This document shows positions 15,892-27,100 of a DNA stretch of 64,000 nucleotides, piece by piece. Source of the DNA: Pseudomonas fluorescens (GTDB taxonomy: Bacteria; Pseudomonadota; Gammaproteobacteria; Pseudomonadales; Pseudomonadaceae). The notes under the pieces were generated by a model. That model was not told the origin of the DNA. It did no database searches and worked only from the letters and a program-made list of their open reading frames with translations. Location: the NCBI RefSeq assembly GCF_902497745.1, contig NZ_CABVHJ010000019.1:1-64000 (forward strand). The letters are read 5' to 3'. Each line of letters begins with the position of its first letter. Position 1 is the stretch's first letter. The position numbers were made by a program, and so were the translations under genes.

Positions 15892-17358
15892 TCACGCCAT
15901 CTTTACGCCAGGCGTCAGGGCCGATGGCAACACCAGGCTTGGAGTCTCCAGCGACGCCACCGGGTACGCGCAGTAATCCGCTGCGTAATAGGCGCTGGCG
16001 CGATGGTTACCCGAGGCACCCACACCGCCGAACGGCGCGCTGCTCGCAGCACCGGTCAGCTGTTTATTCCAATTGACGATCCCGGCGCGGCTTTCCAGCC
16101 AGAACTGCTGATAACGCGCTTCGGAATCGGACAACAAACCAGCGGCCAGACCATAAGCGGTGTCATTGGCTTCAGCGATTGCCGCTTCGAAATCGACGTA
16201 GCGAATCACTTGCAGCAACGGGCCGAACAGTTCTTCGTCCGGACGTTCTGCAACCGCCGTCACATCCACAATGCCCGGCGTCAACAACGCGGCTTGCGCC
16301 TGCGGCTGAGTCATCGCCAGCAGCGACACGGCGCCATTGGCCAGCAGATGTGTTTGAGCGTCCATCAGCGCTTTCGCCGCGCCGAGGGAAATCACTGAAC
16401 CCATGAACGGCGCCGGTTGTTGATCGAATGCGCCGACCTCGATGGTCGAGCTGACTTCCACCAGACGCTTGAGCAGGCTGTCGCCCCACGCGCCTTGCGG
16501 CACCAGCAGACGGCGTGCACAGGTGCAACGCTGACCGGCAGAAATGAACGCCGACTGAATGATCGTGTAAACCGCTGCATCCAGATCCGCGACCTGATCA
16601 ACCACCAATGGATTGTTGCCGCCCATTTCCAGCGCGAGGATCTTGTCCGGGCGCCCGGCGAATTGCTGGTGCAGATGATTGCCGGTGCGGCTCGAACCGG
16701 TGAAGAACAGACCGTCGATGCCCGGGTTCGCCGCCAACGCGATGCCGGTTTCGCGAGCGCCTTGCAGCAGGTTCAGAACTCCTGCCGGCAGACCGGCTTC
16801 GATCCAGCACTTGACCGTCAGCTCGGCGACTTTCGGGGTCAGTTCGCTTGGTTTGAACAGCACGCTGTTACCGGCCAGCAGCGCTGGAACAATGTGGCCG
16901 TTCGGCAAGTGCCCAGGGAAATTGTAAGGGCCGAATACCGCAACCACGCCGTGTGGCTTGTGGCGCAACACGGCGGTGGCGTCGCCCAGCGGGCCGCTCT
17001 TCTCGCCGGTACGTTCACGGTAGCTCTGCACCGAGATCGCGATCTTGTTGACCATGCTGGTGACTTCGGTCGCAGCTTCCCACAGCGGTTTACCGGTTTC
17101 CTCACCGATAGTGCGGGCCAGTTCGTCAGCGTGGTTTTTCAGCGCGGCGGCGAATGCCTCAAGCACAGTGATGCGCTCTTCCAGCGTACGACGCGCCCAG
17201 CCCGGGAACGCCTGACGCGCAGCTTGCACAGCCGACTCGACTTGAGCGGTGGTTGCGCCCTCCCCCGACCACAGCACTTGCTGGGTCACCGGGTTCAGCG
17301 ATTGAAAAGCTTCGCCCTGACCGGCCAGCCACTCACCTGCAATGTATAGCGAATTCAT
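15892..17358 (-). CDS. astD: N-succinylglutamate 5-semialdehyde dehydrogenase
   Basis: 488 residues, ALDH superfamily. Oxidises succinylglutamate semialdehyde with NAD+. NAD-binding segment FGPYNFPGHLPNGH, catalytic Glu in ALEMGGNNPL and catalytic Cys in SAGQRCTCARR. The ATG overlaps the stop of aruG by one base (TAATG), indicating translational coupling. Known as aruD in pseudomonads. Confidence 0.96.
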   Translation of the reverse strand: MNSLYIAGEWLAGQGEAFQSLNPVTQQVLWSGEGATTAQVESAVQAARQAFPGWARRTLEERITVLEAFAAALKNHADELARTIGEETGKPLWEAATEVTSMVNKIAISVQSYRERTGEKSGPLGDATAVLRHKPHGVVAVFGPYNFPGHLPNGHIVPALLAGNSVLFKPSELTPKVAELTVKCWIEAGLPAGVLNLLQGARETGIALAANPGIDGLFFTGSSRTGNHLHQQFAGRPDKILALEMGGNNPLVVDQVADLDAAVYTIIQSAFISAGQRCTCARRLLVPQGAWGDSLLKRLVEVSSTIEVGAFDQQPAPFMGSVISLGAAKALMDAQTHLLANGAVSLLAMTQPQAQAALLTPGIVDVTAVAERPDEELFGPLLQVIRYVDFEAAIAEANDTAYGLAAGLLSDSEARYQQFWLESRAGIVNWNKQLTGAASSAPFGGVGASGNHRASAYYAADYCAYPVASLETPSLVLPSALTPGVKMA

Positions 17359-18383
17359 TATTTCGACTCCCGTGCAGCGGACAACGCCACGGCGCGCACT
17401 TGATCGCCAGCGTTGAGTTGAAGACGTTTGGCGGTCTGCGGATCGACCACCAGGGTGCCGGCAGCGAGACGCGCGGGCGCAGCGGTGATGCGGCAGTCTT
17501 CGCGCTTGCGGTTATGGATGATGAATGGCGTCGCGTCGTCGCCCGGCGTGCCGACGGCCAGAACCAGCGCTTCGCTGTCACGCACTGCGCGGATCTTGCC
17601 GGTTTCGCATTCGATGGCCGGGCCGGCGTCGAAGATGTCGACGTAGCCCTGATAGCTGAAACCTTCGCCCTTGAGCATGGCCAAGGCCGGCTCGGTGTCC
17701 GGGTGAACCTGGCCGATTACGCTACGCGCGCCTTCGGACAGGAAGCAGGTGTACAGCGGGAATTTCGGCATCAGTTCAGCGATGAACGCCTTGTTGCCGA
17801 CACCGGTGAGGTAATCGGCCTGGCTGAATTCCATTTTGAAGAAGTGCCGACCCAGACTTTCCCAGAACGGCGAACGGCCGGCGTCATCGGAGACACCGCG
17901 CATCTCGGCGATGATCTTGTTGCCGAACAATTCAGGGAATTCAGCGATGAACAGCATCCGCGCCTTGGACAGCATGCGGCCGTTGAGACCGCTGCGGTAA
18001 TCGGCGTGCAGGAACAGCGAGCACAGCTCGGAGTTACCGGTCAGGTCGTTAGCCAGGAACAGCGTCGGAATCTCGCGATAGATGTTCAGCTCTTGCGAAG
18101 CGCTAACCGTCAGGCCGACACGGAAGTTGTACCAGGGCTCACGCATACCAACCGCGCCAGCGATGGCAGAAATCCCCACCACGCGACCGTCGTCGTCTTC
18201 GAGCACGAACAGGTAGTCCGCATCGCCACGGCCGGCTTCACCGCGAAAGGTCTTCTCGGCCCAACCAACCCGGTGGGCCAGACGTTCTTCGTTGGCCGGC
18301 AATGTGGTCAGGCCGGTGCCGGTGCTGCGTGCCAGGTCGATCAGCGCGGCTAAATCGCTGCTGCGTACGGGACGAACAATCAT
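17358..18383 (-). CDS. aruG: Arginine N-succinyltransferase, beta subunit
   Basis: 341 residues. With AruF it forms the heteromeric enzyme that transfers succinyl from succinyl-CoA to arginine (and ornithine), the first step of the pathway. Family features: MIVRPVRSSDL start, NFRVGLTVSASQELNIY, FLHADYRSGLNGRMLSKAR, and the GYVDIFDAGPAIE block. It is a homologue of the next gene; pseudomonads carry both, while enterics have a single AstA. Confidence 0.95.
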   Translation of the reverse strand: MIVRPVRSSDLAALIDLARSTGTGLTTLPANEERLAHRVGWAEKTFRGEAGRGDADYLFVLEDDDGRVVGISAIAGAVGMREPWYNFRVGLTVSASQELNIYREIPTLFLANDLTGNSELCSLFLHADYRSGLNGRMLSKARMLFIAEFPELFGNKIIAEMRGVSDDAGRSPFWESLGRHFFKMEFSQADYLTGVGNKAFIAELMPKFPLYTCFLSEGARSVIGQVHPDTEPALAMLKGEGFSYQGYVDIFDAGPAIECETGKIRAVRDSEALVLAVGTPGDDATPFIIHNRKREDCRITAAPARLAAGTLVVDPQTAKRLQLNAGDQVRAVALSAARESK

Positions 18384-18434
18384 GCTATCTCCTCAAACGG
18401 GCCGCTTTCGCCACCCGTGAAACTCGCTAAGGCG

Positions 18435-19454
18435 TTAAACCGCCACCAGGCGCACGCTGGCACCTTCACCGACGCCCAGGGCTTCGGCCGCTTCCAGATC
18501 CAGAGTCACCGGTTTACCCGGCGCGTAATCCAGCTCCAGCAATACAGCGCGGTAATCCTGCAACTGCGCGTTGGCCACCAGATACTGGCGCCCGGCACCT
18601 TTGACCGGCTCGCCGATTTTCACCGGCACCACACGGCTCTGGGCGATCGAACGAATCCCCGAAACGCGCGCATGCAGGGTCGGGCCACCGTCGAAAATGT
18701 CGATGTAATGATCGGTCTCGAAGCCTTCGCGCATCAGGATGTCGAAGGTAATCTGCGCACGCGGATGCACCTGCCCCATCGCCTCTTGGGCGGAGTCCGG
18801 CAGCAGCGGCACGTAGATCGGATAATGCGGCATCAGCTCGGCGAGGAACGTGCGGCTTTTCAGCCCGCACAGACGCTCGGCTTCGGCGTAGTTGAGATCG
18901 AAGAAGTTGCGACCGATCGCGTCCCAGAATGGCGAGTCGCCGTTCTCGTCGCTGTAACCGACGATCTCGGTGACCACCGAATCAGCGAAACGCTCCGGGT
19001 GGCTGGCAACGAACAGCAGTCGGCCACGGGAGTTGAGTTCCGACCACGGCGAACCCACCAGCTCGCGCTGCACGTAGAAACTGGTCAGCAAGCTGTTGCC
19101 GGTCAGGTCGTGGCACTGCGAAAGTACGTGGATCTTGTTGTGGATCTTCAGCTCGCGGGAAGCGTGGACGAAGGTCTCATTGCGGAAGCTGTAGAACGGT
19201 TCCGAGTAACCGGCCGAAGCGACAATTGCCGAGCAGCCGACCAGCTTGCCGGTAGCGGAATCTTCGAGGACGAAGAAGTAGCTCTCTTCACCGTTGAAGC
19301 TCACTTCGGCGGCGAACGAAGCTTCGCTCGCGGCGATCTTGTCGCTCAGACGTTCCACGTCATCCGGCAAGGAAGTGACACCAATCGGGCTGTCCGCAGC
19401 CAGACGCTGTACCTCGCCCAGATCAGCCATTTGCGCGGGGCGCATCACCAGCAT
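18435..19454 (-). CDS. aruF: Arginine/ornithine N-succinyltransferase, alpha subunit
   Basis: 339 residues, partner and paralogue of AruG (the two share NELTGNS-like, FLAELMP-Y and IDIFD-GP motifs at matching positions). Starts MLVMRPAQMADL. The 51-bp gap to aruG and same orientation indicate an operon. Confidence 0.95.
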   Translation of the reverse strand: MLVMRPAQMADLGEVQRLAADSPIGVTSLPDDVERLSDKIAASEASFAAEVSFNGEESYFFVLEDSATGKLVGCSAIVASAGYSEPFYSFRNETFVHASRELKIHNKIHVLSQCHDLTGNSLLTSFYVQRELVGSPWSELNSRGRLLFVASHPERFADSVVTEIVGYSDENGDSPFWDAIGRNFFDLNYAEAERLCGLKSRTFLAELMPHYPIYVPLLPDSAQEAMGQVHPRAQITFDILMREGFETDHYIDIFDGGPTLHARVSGIRSIAQSRVVPVKIGEPVKGAGRQYLVANAQLQDYRAVLLELDYAPGKPVTLDLEAAEALGVGEGASVRLVAV

Positions 19455-19503
19455 GGTGTCACTCCTTTTCTCTTATAAATTCACAGAAAAAAACACCGGG
19501 CAC

Positions 19504-19593
19504 TGTGGGAGCGAGCCTGCTCGCGAAAGCGGTGTATCAGTCAGCATAGATGGCGACTGAAACTCCCTCTTCGCGAGCAAGCTCGCTCCCACA
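19504..19593. repeat. REPIN, GTGGGAGCGAGC family, inside the aru operon
   Basis: CTGTGGGAGCGAGCCTGCTC and the mirror GAGCAAGCTCGCTCCCACA, about 45 bp apart, between aruC and aruF. The spacer is related to that of the REPIN at 30102 (both contain GCGAAAGCGGTG-ATCAGTC). Confidence 0.9.
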
Positions 19594-19658
19594 ATGAATT
19601 TCACCGGCATCAAAAATTGGGTTCGACGCCTGAAAGACTCCAGGCGCCGAAGGGTCTA

Positions 19659-20879
19659 TCAGGCTTGCGTCAGTGCTGCAGCCGCGCGCTCGAAACGATC
19701 CAGACCGGCATCGATATCAGCGTCTTCCACCACCAGGCTCGGGGCGAAACGGATCACGTCCGGGCCGGCTTGCAGAATCATCAGGCCTTCTTTTTCAGCG
19801 GCGTTGAAGATGTCTTTGGCCTTGCCTTTCCAGGCATCGCTCAGCACGCAACCGATCAGCAGACCGAGACCACGCACCTGAGTGAACAGGCCGTATTTCT
19901 CGCCGATCTGCTCAAGGCGCGCCTTGAACTTGTCGTGCTTGGCATTCACGCCGTTCAGCACTTCAGGGGTGTTGATCACGTCGATCACCGCTTCAGCGAC
20001 CGCGCACGCCAGCGGGTTGCCGCCGTAAGTGGTGCCGTGAGTACCGACGACCAGATGTTTGGCCAGCGCTTCGGTAGTCAGCATCGCCGCGATCGGGAAA
20101 CCGCCGCCCAGGCTCTTGGCGCTGGTCAGGATGTCCGGAGTCACGCCGTAATGCTGGTAGGCGAACAGCTTGCCGCTGCGGCCCATGCCGGTCTGCACTT
20201 CGTCGAACACCAGCAGCGCGTTGTTCGCGTCGCAGAGTTCGCGGGCACCTTGCAGGTAAGCCAGTTCAGCCGGCAGCACGCCGCCCTCACCCTGGATCGG
20301 TTCGAGCACGACTGCGCAGGTCTTGTCGGAAACCGCGGCTTTCAGCGCGGCCAGATCGTTGTAAGGAACGTGAGTGATGCCGGTGATTTTCGGGCCGAAA
20401 CCGTCGGAGTACTTCGACTGGCCACCGACGTTGACGGTGAACAGGGTACGGCCGTGGAAGCTGTTCAGCGCCGCAATGATTTCGTATTTCTCAGTGCCGA
20501 AACGGTCGAACGCCACACGACGGGCCAGCTTGAACGCGGCCTCGTTGGCTTCAGCGCCCGAGTTGCAGAAGAACACGCGCTCGGCGAACGTGGCGTCGAT
20601 CAGCTTGTGCGCCAGGCGCAGGGCTGGTTCGTTGGTGAACACGTTGGACACGTGCCACAGCTTGTTCGCTTGCTCGGTCAATGCACCGACCAGCGCCGGG
20701 TGCGCATGGCCCAATACGTTAACGGCAATCCCGCCGGCGAAGTCGATCAGCTCGCGGCCGGCCTGATCCCAGACACGGGAACCGGCGCCACGCACCGGAA
20801 TGAAAGCGGCAGGCGCGTAGTTGGGAACCATTACCTGGTCGAAATCGGCGCGTTGTACCGCAGCGTGCTCAACGGACAT
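19659..20879 (-). CDS. aruC: Succinylornithine / acetylornithine aminotransferase
   Basis: 406 residues, class III PLP aminotransferase. Converts N-succinylornithine and 2-oxoglutarate to succinylglutamate semialdehyde and glutamate; the pseudomonad enzyme also serves arginine synthesis as acetylornithine aminotransferase. Features: FIPVRGAGSRVWDQ, LLVFDEVQTGMGRSG, and the PLP lysine in SAKSLGGGFP (about residue 250). First gene of the aru operon; an ArgR-like site is upstream. Confidence 0.95.
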   Translation of the reverse strand: MSVEHAAVQRADFDQVMVPNYAPAAFIPVRGAGSRVWDQAGRELIDFAGGIAVNVLGHAHPALVGALTEQANKLWHVSNVFTNEPALRLAHKLIDATFAERVFFCNSGAEANEAAFKLARRVAFDRFGTEKYEIIAALNSFHGRTLFTVNVGGQSKYSDGFGPKITGITHVPYNDLAALKAAVSDKTCAVVLEPIQGEGGVLPAELAYLQGARELCDANNALLVFDEVQTGMGRSGKLFAYQHYGVTPDILTSAKSLGGGFPIAAMLTTEALAKHLVVGTHGTTYGGNPLACAVAEAVIDVINTPEVLNGVNAKHDKFKARLEQIGEKYGLFTQVRGLGLLIGCVLSDAWKGKAKDIFNAAEKEGLMILQAGPDVIRFAPSLVVEDADIDAGLDRFERAAAALTQA

Positions 20880-21184
20880 CGGAGTCTCCTGATGAGGGCC
20901 ACCCGCCTGAAACTGGCGAGCGATGGGGGGATTGTAAGGACAGTTTTCTGCCCGGCCTTGTCGCCAAGCGACAACTTCTTATAGCGCAAACCCCGGATTT
21001 TCCCGGGTTTACGGCAATGCGACATATAGCGTCGCAAAGGCGCAGTTTAACTGGCGCTGCCGATTTGCGGCAGGCTGCAGAGAATACCAACTCAACCTCG
21101 CAGCAAAGCTATAAATATGTACCGCACCTCGATCGCCACTTGCTGATTTGCTGGGCATTCCTTTCAACGCCCAAGGAATGGCCA
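20880..21184. promoter_or_regulatory. Divergent aruC / LRR-protein promoter region
   Basis: 305 bp between the start codons of the minus-strand aruC and the plus-strand giant LRR gene. Apart from the ArgR-like site I see GCTATAAATATGT near 21108, an A/T-rich stretch that could be part of a plus-strand promoter. No gene. Confidence 0.4.
20958..20974 (-). promoter_or_regulatory. Putative ArgR operator upstream of aruC
   Basis: A perfect inverted repeat TTGTCGC-CAA-GCGACAA that on the minus strand also reads TGTCGCTTGGCGACAA, an exact fit to the Pseudomonas ArgR half-site TGTCGC-N8-AA. It lies about 80 bp before the aruC start. ArgR with arginine induces aru genes in P. aeruginosa. Position and match are seen; binding is inferred. 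Confidence 0.65.
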
Positions 21185-24100
21185 ATGAACTTGCCCGAAG
21201 GACAACAACCGGCATCCCCGCCCGACACCAACGATGCCCAACACCCCGACGATCATTACCTGCCGCTGAAGAATGCAATCCCCGATTGGCTGGGCAGTGC
21301 CTCAGTCGCTCGCCGCGAGGCACTCAAGCGTATTTCGCCGCAGCTCTCGGCCCCGGTGCAATCTGCGCCCGCCACGCAACACGTACAGATGAAAAGCCTC
21401 AATGCCGCCCACATGGCCGCCCAAAGTGAGGTCGATAAAAGCCTTGAACACCTGCAAGACGCCAGCGCCTTTGCCGAACCGTTGCTCCAGGCAGAGCTGA
21501 AAAAGTGTTTCGATCTGGATCTGGATGTCAGAACCACTTTTGTACGCCTGTACATTCCCGCCACCACGCCGTGGTTTCCGATAAGCACAGGCGCGCGCGT
21601 CTGGTCCGTCTCGCTGCTGGATGCCGCGCTGCATAACTTCGAGGAAAAGGAAACCTACGCAGCAGCCTTCGAAGCCGCGTCGACCTACACCACCCGCCCC
21701 TCCTCCACAGGCCAGTTCGAAGCGCTGCCGTCGATCAAAGCCAAACTGAGCATTTCAGCGTTCGTCCAGTTGTGCCGACGGCTGGATATCGGCGCGCAGT
21801 ACAAGAAAAAACTCGAAGACACGCTGGGTTTTACCGATTCGACAGTGAAGGCAGCACTGCGAAAAAAAATAGACGCCAGTGCCAAAGCCTCCATGAAAGC
21901 CGCTCTGCAATGGGCGCGAATGAACCGGGACATATCGGAAAGTTACTTTCGTCTGGTTGAAGCGATGCTTGACGGGCTGGGCGGCCTCCATGTCAAGGAA
22001 GCGCCGGTACGCTGCCATGACATAACCGTGCTGGGTGCGTCGCTCACCGGTATTGTCGTGTTTGCCCCGGATCTGTATGTGTCTCGCAGCGCCGCCCGCG
22101 TGGTGGCCTACGTTCCGGATGATCCCGAGCATCCCTTCAAGGAATATGCCTCAGCGGCCGAAATGGTGGTTGAACTGACACGACAACTGCGCTCGAAGGA
22201 TTACCAGCAATTCTTCAGCCGATTCGTCAACCACGATCAACGCGGGGCTTTCTTCAGCACGCTGAACAGTCGACTCACCCAGATCAAGTGGCACCCCCAC
22301 GAGCCAGGCAACGCTCTGCCTACATGGCGTGAAGCGCCGGTCGAGCGCCCCGATCTGCAGTCGGGGCTCGAGCCGTTCGCCGACGATCTGTGGCAGCACC
22401 TCTACCAGACCCGACTGAACAAGATCCTCAATGACGCTCAGGTCATTGCTGTTCCCACCGCGGCGGTGGACCAGAAGGCACGCTGGGCTTTCTGGGATTC
22501 GGTGGTCAACATCATCACCACGATTGCGCAGACCGCCGCACTGGTGGTCGCGCCATTCGTGCCGGTTCTGGGCGAAGCGATGATGGCGTACATGGCCTAT
22601 CAGTTTCTCGACGAAGCGTTCGAAGGCATCATCGAATGGGCGCAAGGGCGTAAAACCGAAGCGTTCGAACACCTGATGGGCACAGTCGAATCACTGGTCC
22701 AGCTCGGCACTTTCGCCGTCGGTGGTGCGATTGGCGCTGCCGAGTTTCGCAAGATATTGCCCAAGGAGATTGTCGCTTTCATCGACCGCTTCAAACCTGT
22801 GCGACTGGCCAACGAGCAAACCCGCTATTGGGACCCGAACCTCGACCGCTATCAACACACAAGCCTTCCTGATACCGGCTCAAAGGCCAATGAGCTTGGC
22901 CTGCATCAACATCAGGGCAAGCAATTGCTGCCTCTCGACGACGCACACTTCGCCGTCATCGAAAGCCCGGTCCCCGGCCAATACCGTATCGAACACCCAA
23001 CCCGCGCCGACGCCTATCAACCCGTTGTGCGACACAACGGTGCCGGCGCCTGGCACACCGAACTCGAGCAACCACTGGAGTGGGACGGCGCCACCGCGTT
23101 GCAACGCATCGGGCCTTCCGTAGAGTCGTTTTCCCCCGCCGAGCGCGAGACGATTCTGCAAGTCAGCGGCGTCAACGACGATGCCTTGCGCAAAATGCAT
23201 GCTGATCAGCAAACCCTGCCCCCGCTTCTGGCCGACAGCATCCAGCGCTTCAAGATCGATCAGGAGCTGCAACGCCTGAGCGACCAACTCGATAGCAGCG
23301 AGGCGCAAGAATACCTGCGCGTCGATCCCGTCACGCATCTGCAACTATTGACGGACCATGGTCGCTGGCCACGCAGCCAGCGCCTGCGTTTCATCGATCA
23401 ACAGGGCGAGCTGATCTGGCAGTCCTCCGCTGACGAAACCCTGCCGCTGACCGAGCTTCGCCAGGAGCCCGACGGCGATGTGCTGAAGACGCTGCTTGGC
23501 GCCCTGGACGAGCAGCAAACCAAAAACCTGCTCGCAGAACCCTTCGGTGGGCCGACGCAATCCGTGCAGGTGCGCAGCCAAACGCTGCGCAAGCAACTGG
23601 CCCACCTCAGCAGACGCCATCGCACCACGCTGTTCGAATCGCGTTATCAGGCACTGCAACGCATCGACGATCCACTGGCACAGCAACTGGATCGACATCA
23701 TCCCGGCTTGCCGGCCAGCGTCACCCGCGAACTGCTCGACACGGCCACCGGCGCTGAACTGCGTCAGATCAATGACGGGCAACTGCCGGCGCGCCAGCAG
23801 GAACTCATGCAACTGGCCAGCCAGGAAGTGCGCGTCACCCGGGCGTACGAAGGCCTGGAACTGAAAGCCATCAACAATCCCGATTCCGATTCCCTTGCGC
23901 TGCACAGCCTCAAGCTGTTGCCGGGCTGGAGCGGCGATGTGCGCCTGGAAATCCGCGACGGACGTTACGAGGGGTCGGTACTCGACAGCATCGGACGCGA
24001 AGATGCCCCCGCGCAGAAAGTACTGGTTCGCCAACAGGACGGCCGCTATCAACCTTACGACGACCGCGGCCAGGAGCTGCATTCGGCCACGGATTTCTAC

Positions 24101-27100
24101 TCCAGCCTGTTGTACGCATTACCCGACGGCGAACGCCAGAATCTGAACGTGCAGATCGGCCAGAGCGACGCGCTGAAAGCCGCGATTCGTCAGCGAACAC
24201 TTGAGCGCGACGAGCTGCGCACCGTGCTGCTCGATGCACCGATCAGCCAACCGCCTGTGGATACGCTGCGCCTGGCAGGCTTCGGCAATGATCGACGGAA
24301 CGCACCCAGACGCCTCGAAGATGCCGATTTTTTTGAGGCGGGTGAACTCGGTGTGATCGGCATTGAAAACCAGCACGACCTGATCACCACAGGCCAGCGT
24401 ATCGTTAGTCCCCGAGAGCGCGTGCAGGCGATCTATCGAGGCATGTCCGACGAAGAGGCGCGCAATTTCGTCGCGGTTTTTCAGAACAATACCGTTGAGT
24501 TCAACGCAGAGCTGGCCAGGCGCCGCAACGAATACTTCAAGCTCAGTGATGACCTGCGTACCTGGGAAATCGACGTCCCCGCCAATGACCCGGTCAGCGG
24601 TCTGCCGTTGACCTACATCGAACGCCGGGCAGCCCTGCAGAATCGCGCGCAGCTCCGAGAGTCGCTACTGCGTTGCTGGCGCAGACAAACCCGGGGGCCC
24701 GCCGGCTACATGTTGCAGATTGCGCAACCAATCCTGGGTGAGCTGCCCGTACTGGAAGCGGACTTCAGCCACGTTGTCATGCTGTCCATCAATGGCAGTA
24801 CCAATACCGGGGCAGTCGATACCTTTATGCAACGCTTCAGGGGCCTGATGTATCTGGATGCGCAAAACCTCGACCTGCCGAGCCTGCCCCAGTCGTTTGC
24901 CGCAATGCCGAATCTGCGCCAATTGATCTTGCGCGACTGCGGCATCACCCACTCGGCTGCGAACCAGGCAGTACTTGCTTCGTTACCCAACCTTTCGCTG
25001 CTGGATTTGCGGGGCAATGCATTGGGCACGCCTCCCGATATCAGCGCGATGCCCTCGTTGCGTTACCTCAACCTCACGAAAACGGGCATCTCCACACTGC
25101 CGGATAACCTGCTCGATCACCCACGACTGATCACTGGCAGTTTCGATGGCAACCAGATCACCGACATACCGGACGCTTTTTTCAACCTGGCCAGCTCCCT
25201 CAGTGATGGTTTCGGTTTTGCCGACAACCCGCTGTCGACCGCCACACGAGAGAAAGTGAAAACGTTCTACAACCACACCGGCAAGCACTTCGGAGTTCGC
25301 CCCGAGTCGGCGGATATTCTGCGCACCACCACACTGTTTCCTGATCTGAATGTCGACCAGGCCAGTGAGCTGCTGTATCGGCTCCCCGGCACATTGGCAG
25401 AAGGCCGGGCTCAACTCGCCAACTGGGAAGCCGAGCTGACGACGCTGAAGACCGAACTTGGCGAATGGGTCAACCAGATCCCGGCGCTCGACCCCATATT
25501 CCGACGCCCCCTGACCCCGGATGAGCTAGCACTGGAACGCAATGCACGGGACGAATTCCGACAAAAACTGGAACAGTTCTGGCGCACCCGATCGGCCGCC
25601 CTCAGAGAGACCGATCTGGCAGCCACACTTGATTTCATGGGTGACCTGCCAGTCCTGAGTGCCAATTTCGGTCATGTCACCCGACTGACGCTGACAGGCA
25701 ATAAAAACCTCACTGCAGTCCTGCCGTTCATTCAACGCTTTGCGAATCTGACCACACTGGAGCTGCACGCCTTCGACCTCGAACCGATCGCGCTTTCGCA
25801 GATCAGGATGCCTCGCCTCAGCGTGTTGGAACTCAACGATTGCGGCGTGGTGCTGACGCCTGAAAATCAAGCGACACTGGTGTCCCTCAACAACCTGCAT
25901 ACGCTGGACCTTAGCAACAATCCGCTAGGGACTTTCCCCGACGTAAACGCCCTCCCCGAACTCACCTACCTCGACCTGTCCAACTGCGGCCTCAACGTGA
26001 CACCTGACGGGTTGGCCAGTCATCCGAATCTGCGCACAGCGATTATCAGCAGTAACCGCATCAGCGAAATCCCCGACGCGGTGTTTGAGCTGTCGGCCAA
26101 TCAAAGTGATGGCTTCGACTTTTCCGGTAACCCGCTGTCGGTTGCCACACGCAACAAGGTGAAAACCTACTACCGACGCACCGGACAAGACTTCGATGTA
26201 CGTGCAGACAGCAGCGACATCGCCCTTATGCGAGATCTGTTTCCATCTCTGGACGAGCAAGAGGCCAGCGATGTGATTTACGACTTGCCCGGAACCCTGG
26301 CCGATAGCAGAACTCAGCTCGTCAGGTGGAGGGCCGAGCTTACTCAGCTGACTTCGGACCTGACCACTTGGGCGCCGCAAGTTCCCAGCGTTCATCCCGT
26401 GACGGGTCAGGTTCTGACGGCCATTGAACTGTTTGACCAGTACGCTGCCCGCTCCGAATTTGGCCAACAGCTGGAACGGTTCTGGCGCCACCGCTCGGTC
26501 GAGTCAGGCATGCGTGCGGATTTTTTTGAGTCCGACTTGAGGTTCATCGGTGACCTGCCGCAACTGACAACCGACTTGACTCATGTCGCCGGTGTAAAGC
26601 TCAGGGGCAATGCTGCCATTGGCGCCCCCGACGCGTTCATCGATTTGTTCGTCAACGCGAGCGAGCTGGACCTGCAACAGTTTCCACTGGGTGAAATACC
26701 GCAGTCGGTGATCCGCCTGCCGAAGCTCACGGAACTGACACTGAGAGACTGCGGTGTGACGCTCAGCCCCGCTGACCAGACCACACTCGCCACGCTGGGT
26801 AATCTTGAACTCTTGGACCTGAGTCACAATCCGCTAGTGGCGATACCTGACCTTCAGCCGCTGCCCGTCCTGCGCGATCTACTGCTGTCCAACAGTGGCA
26901 TTACGGCCCTGCCGAATGGATTCGCCGAACACCCGAACCTGAAAAACGCTCTGTTGAACGGCAACCGTATTACCGACCTGCCCGATGCTTTTTTCAGCCT
27001 GGATCTGGACCTCGCCGACGGCACCAACCTGGCCAGCAACCCACTGTCCCTGCCCACTCGCGAACGCATTAAAACCTTCTACGTCGAGCATGGCCGCCAT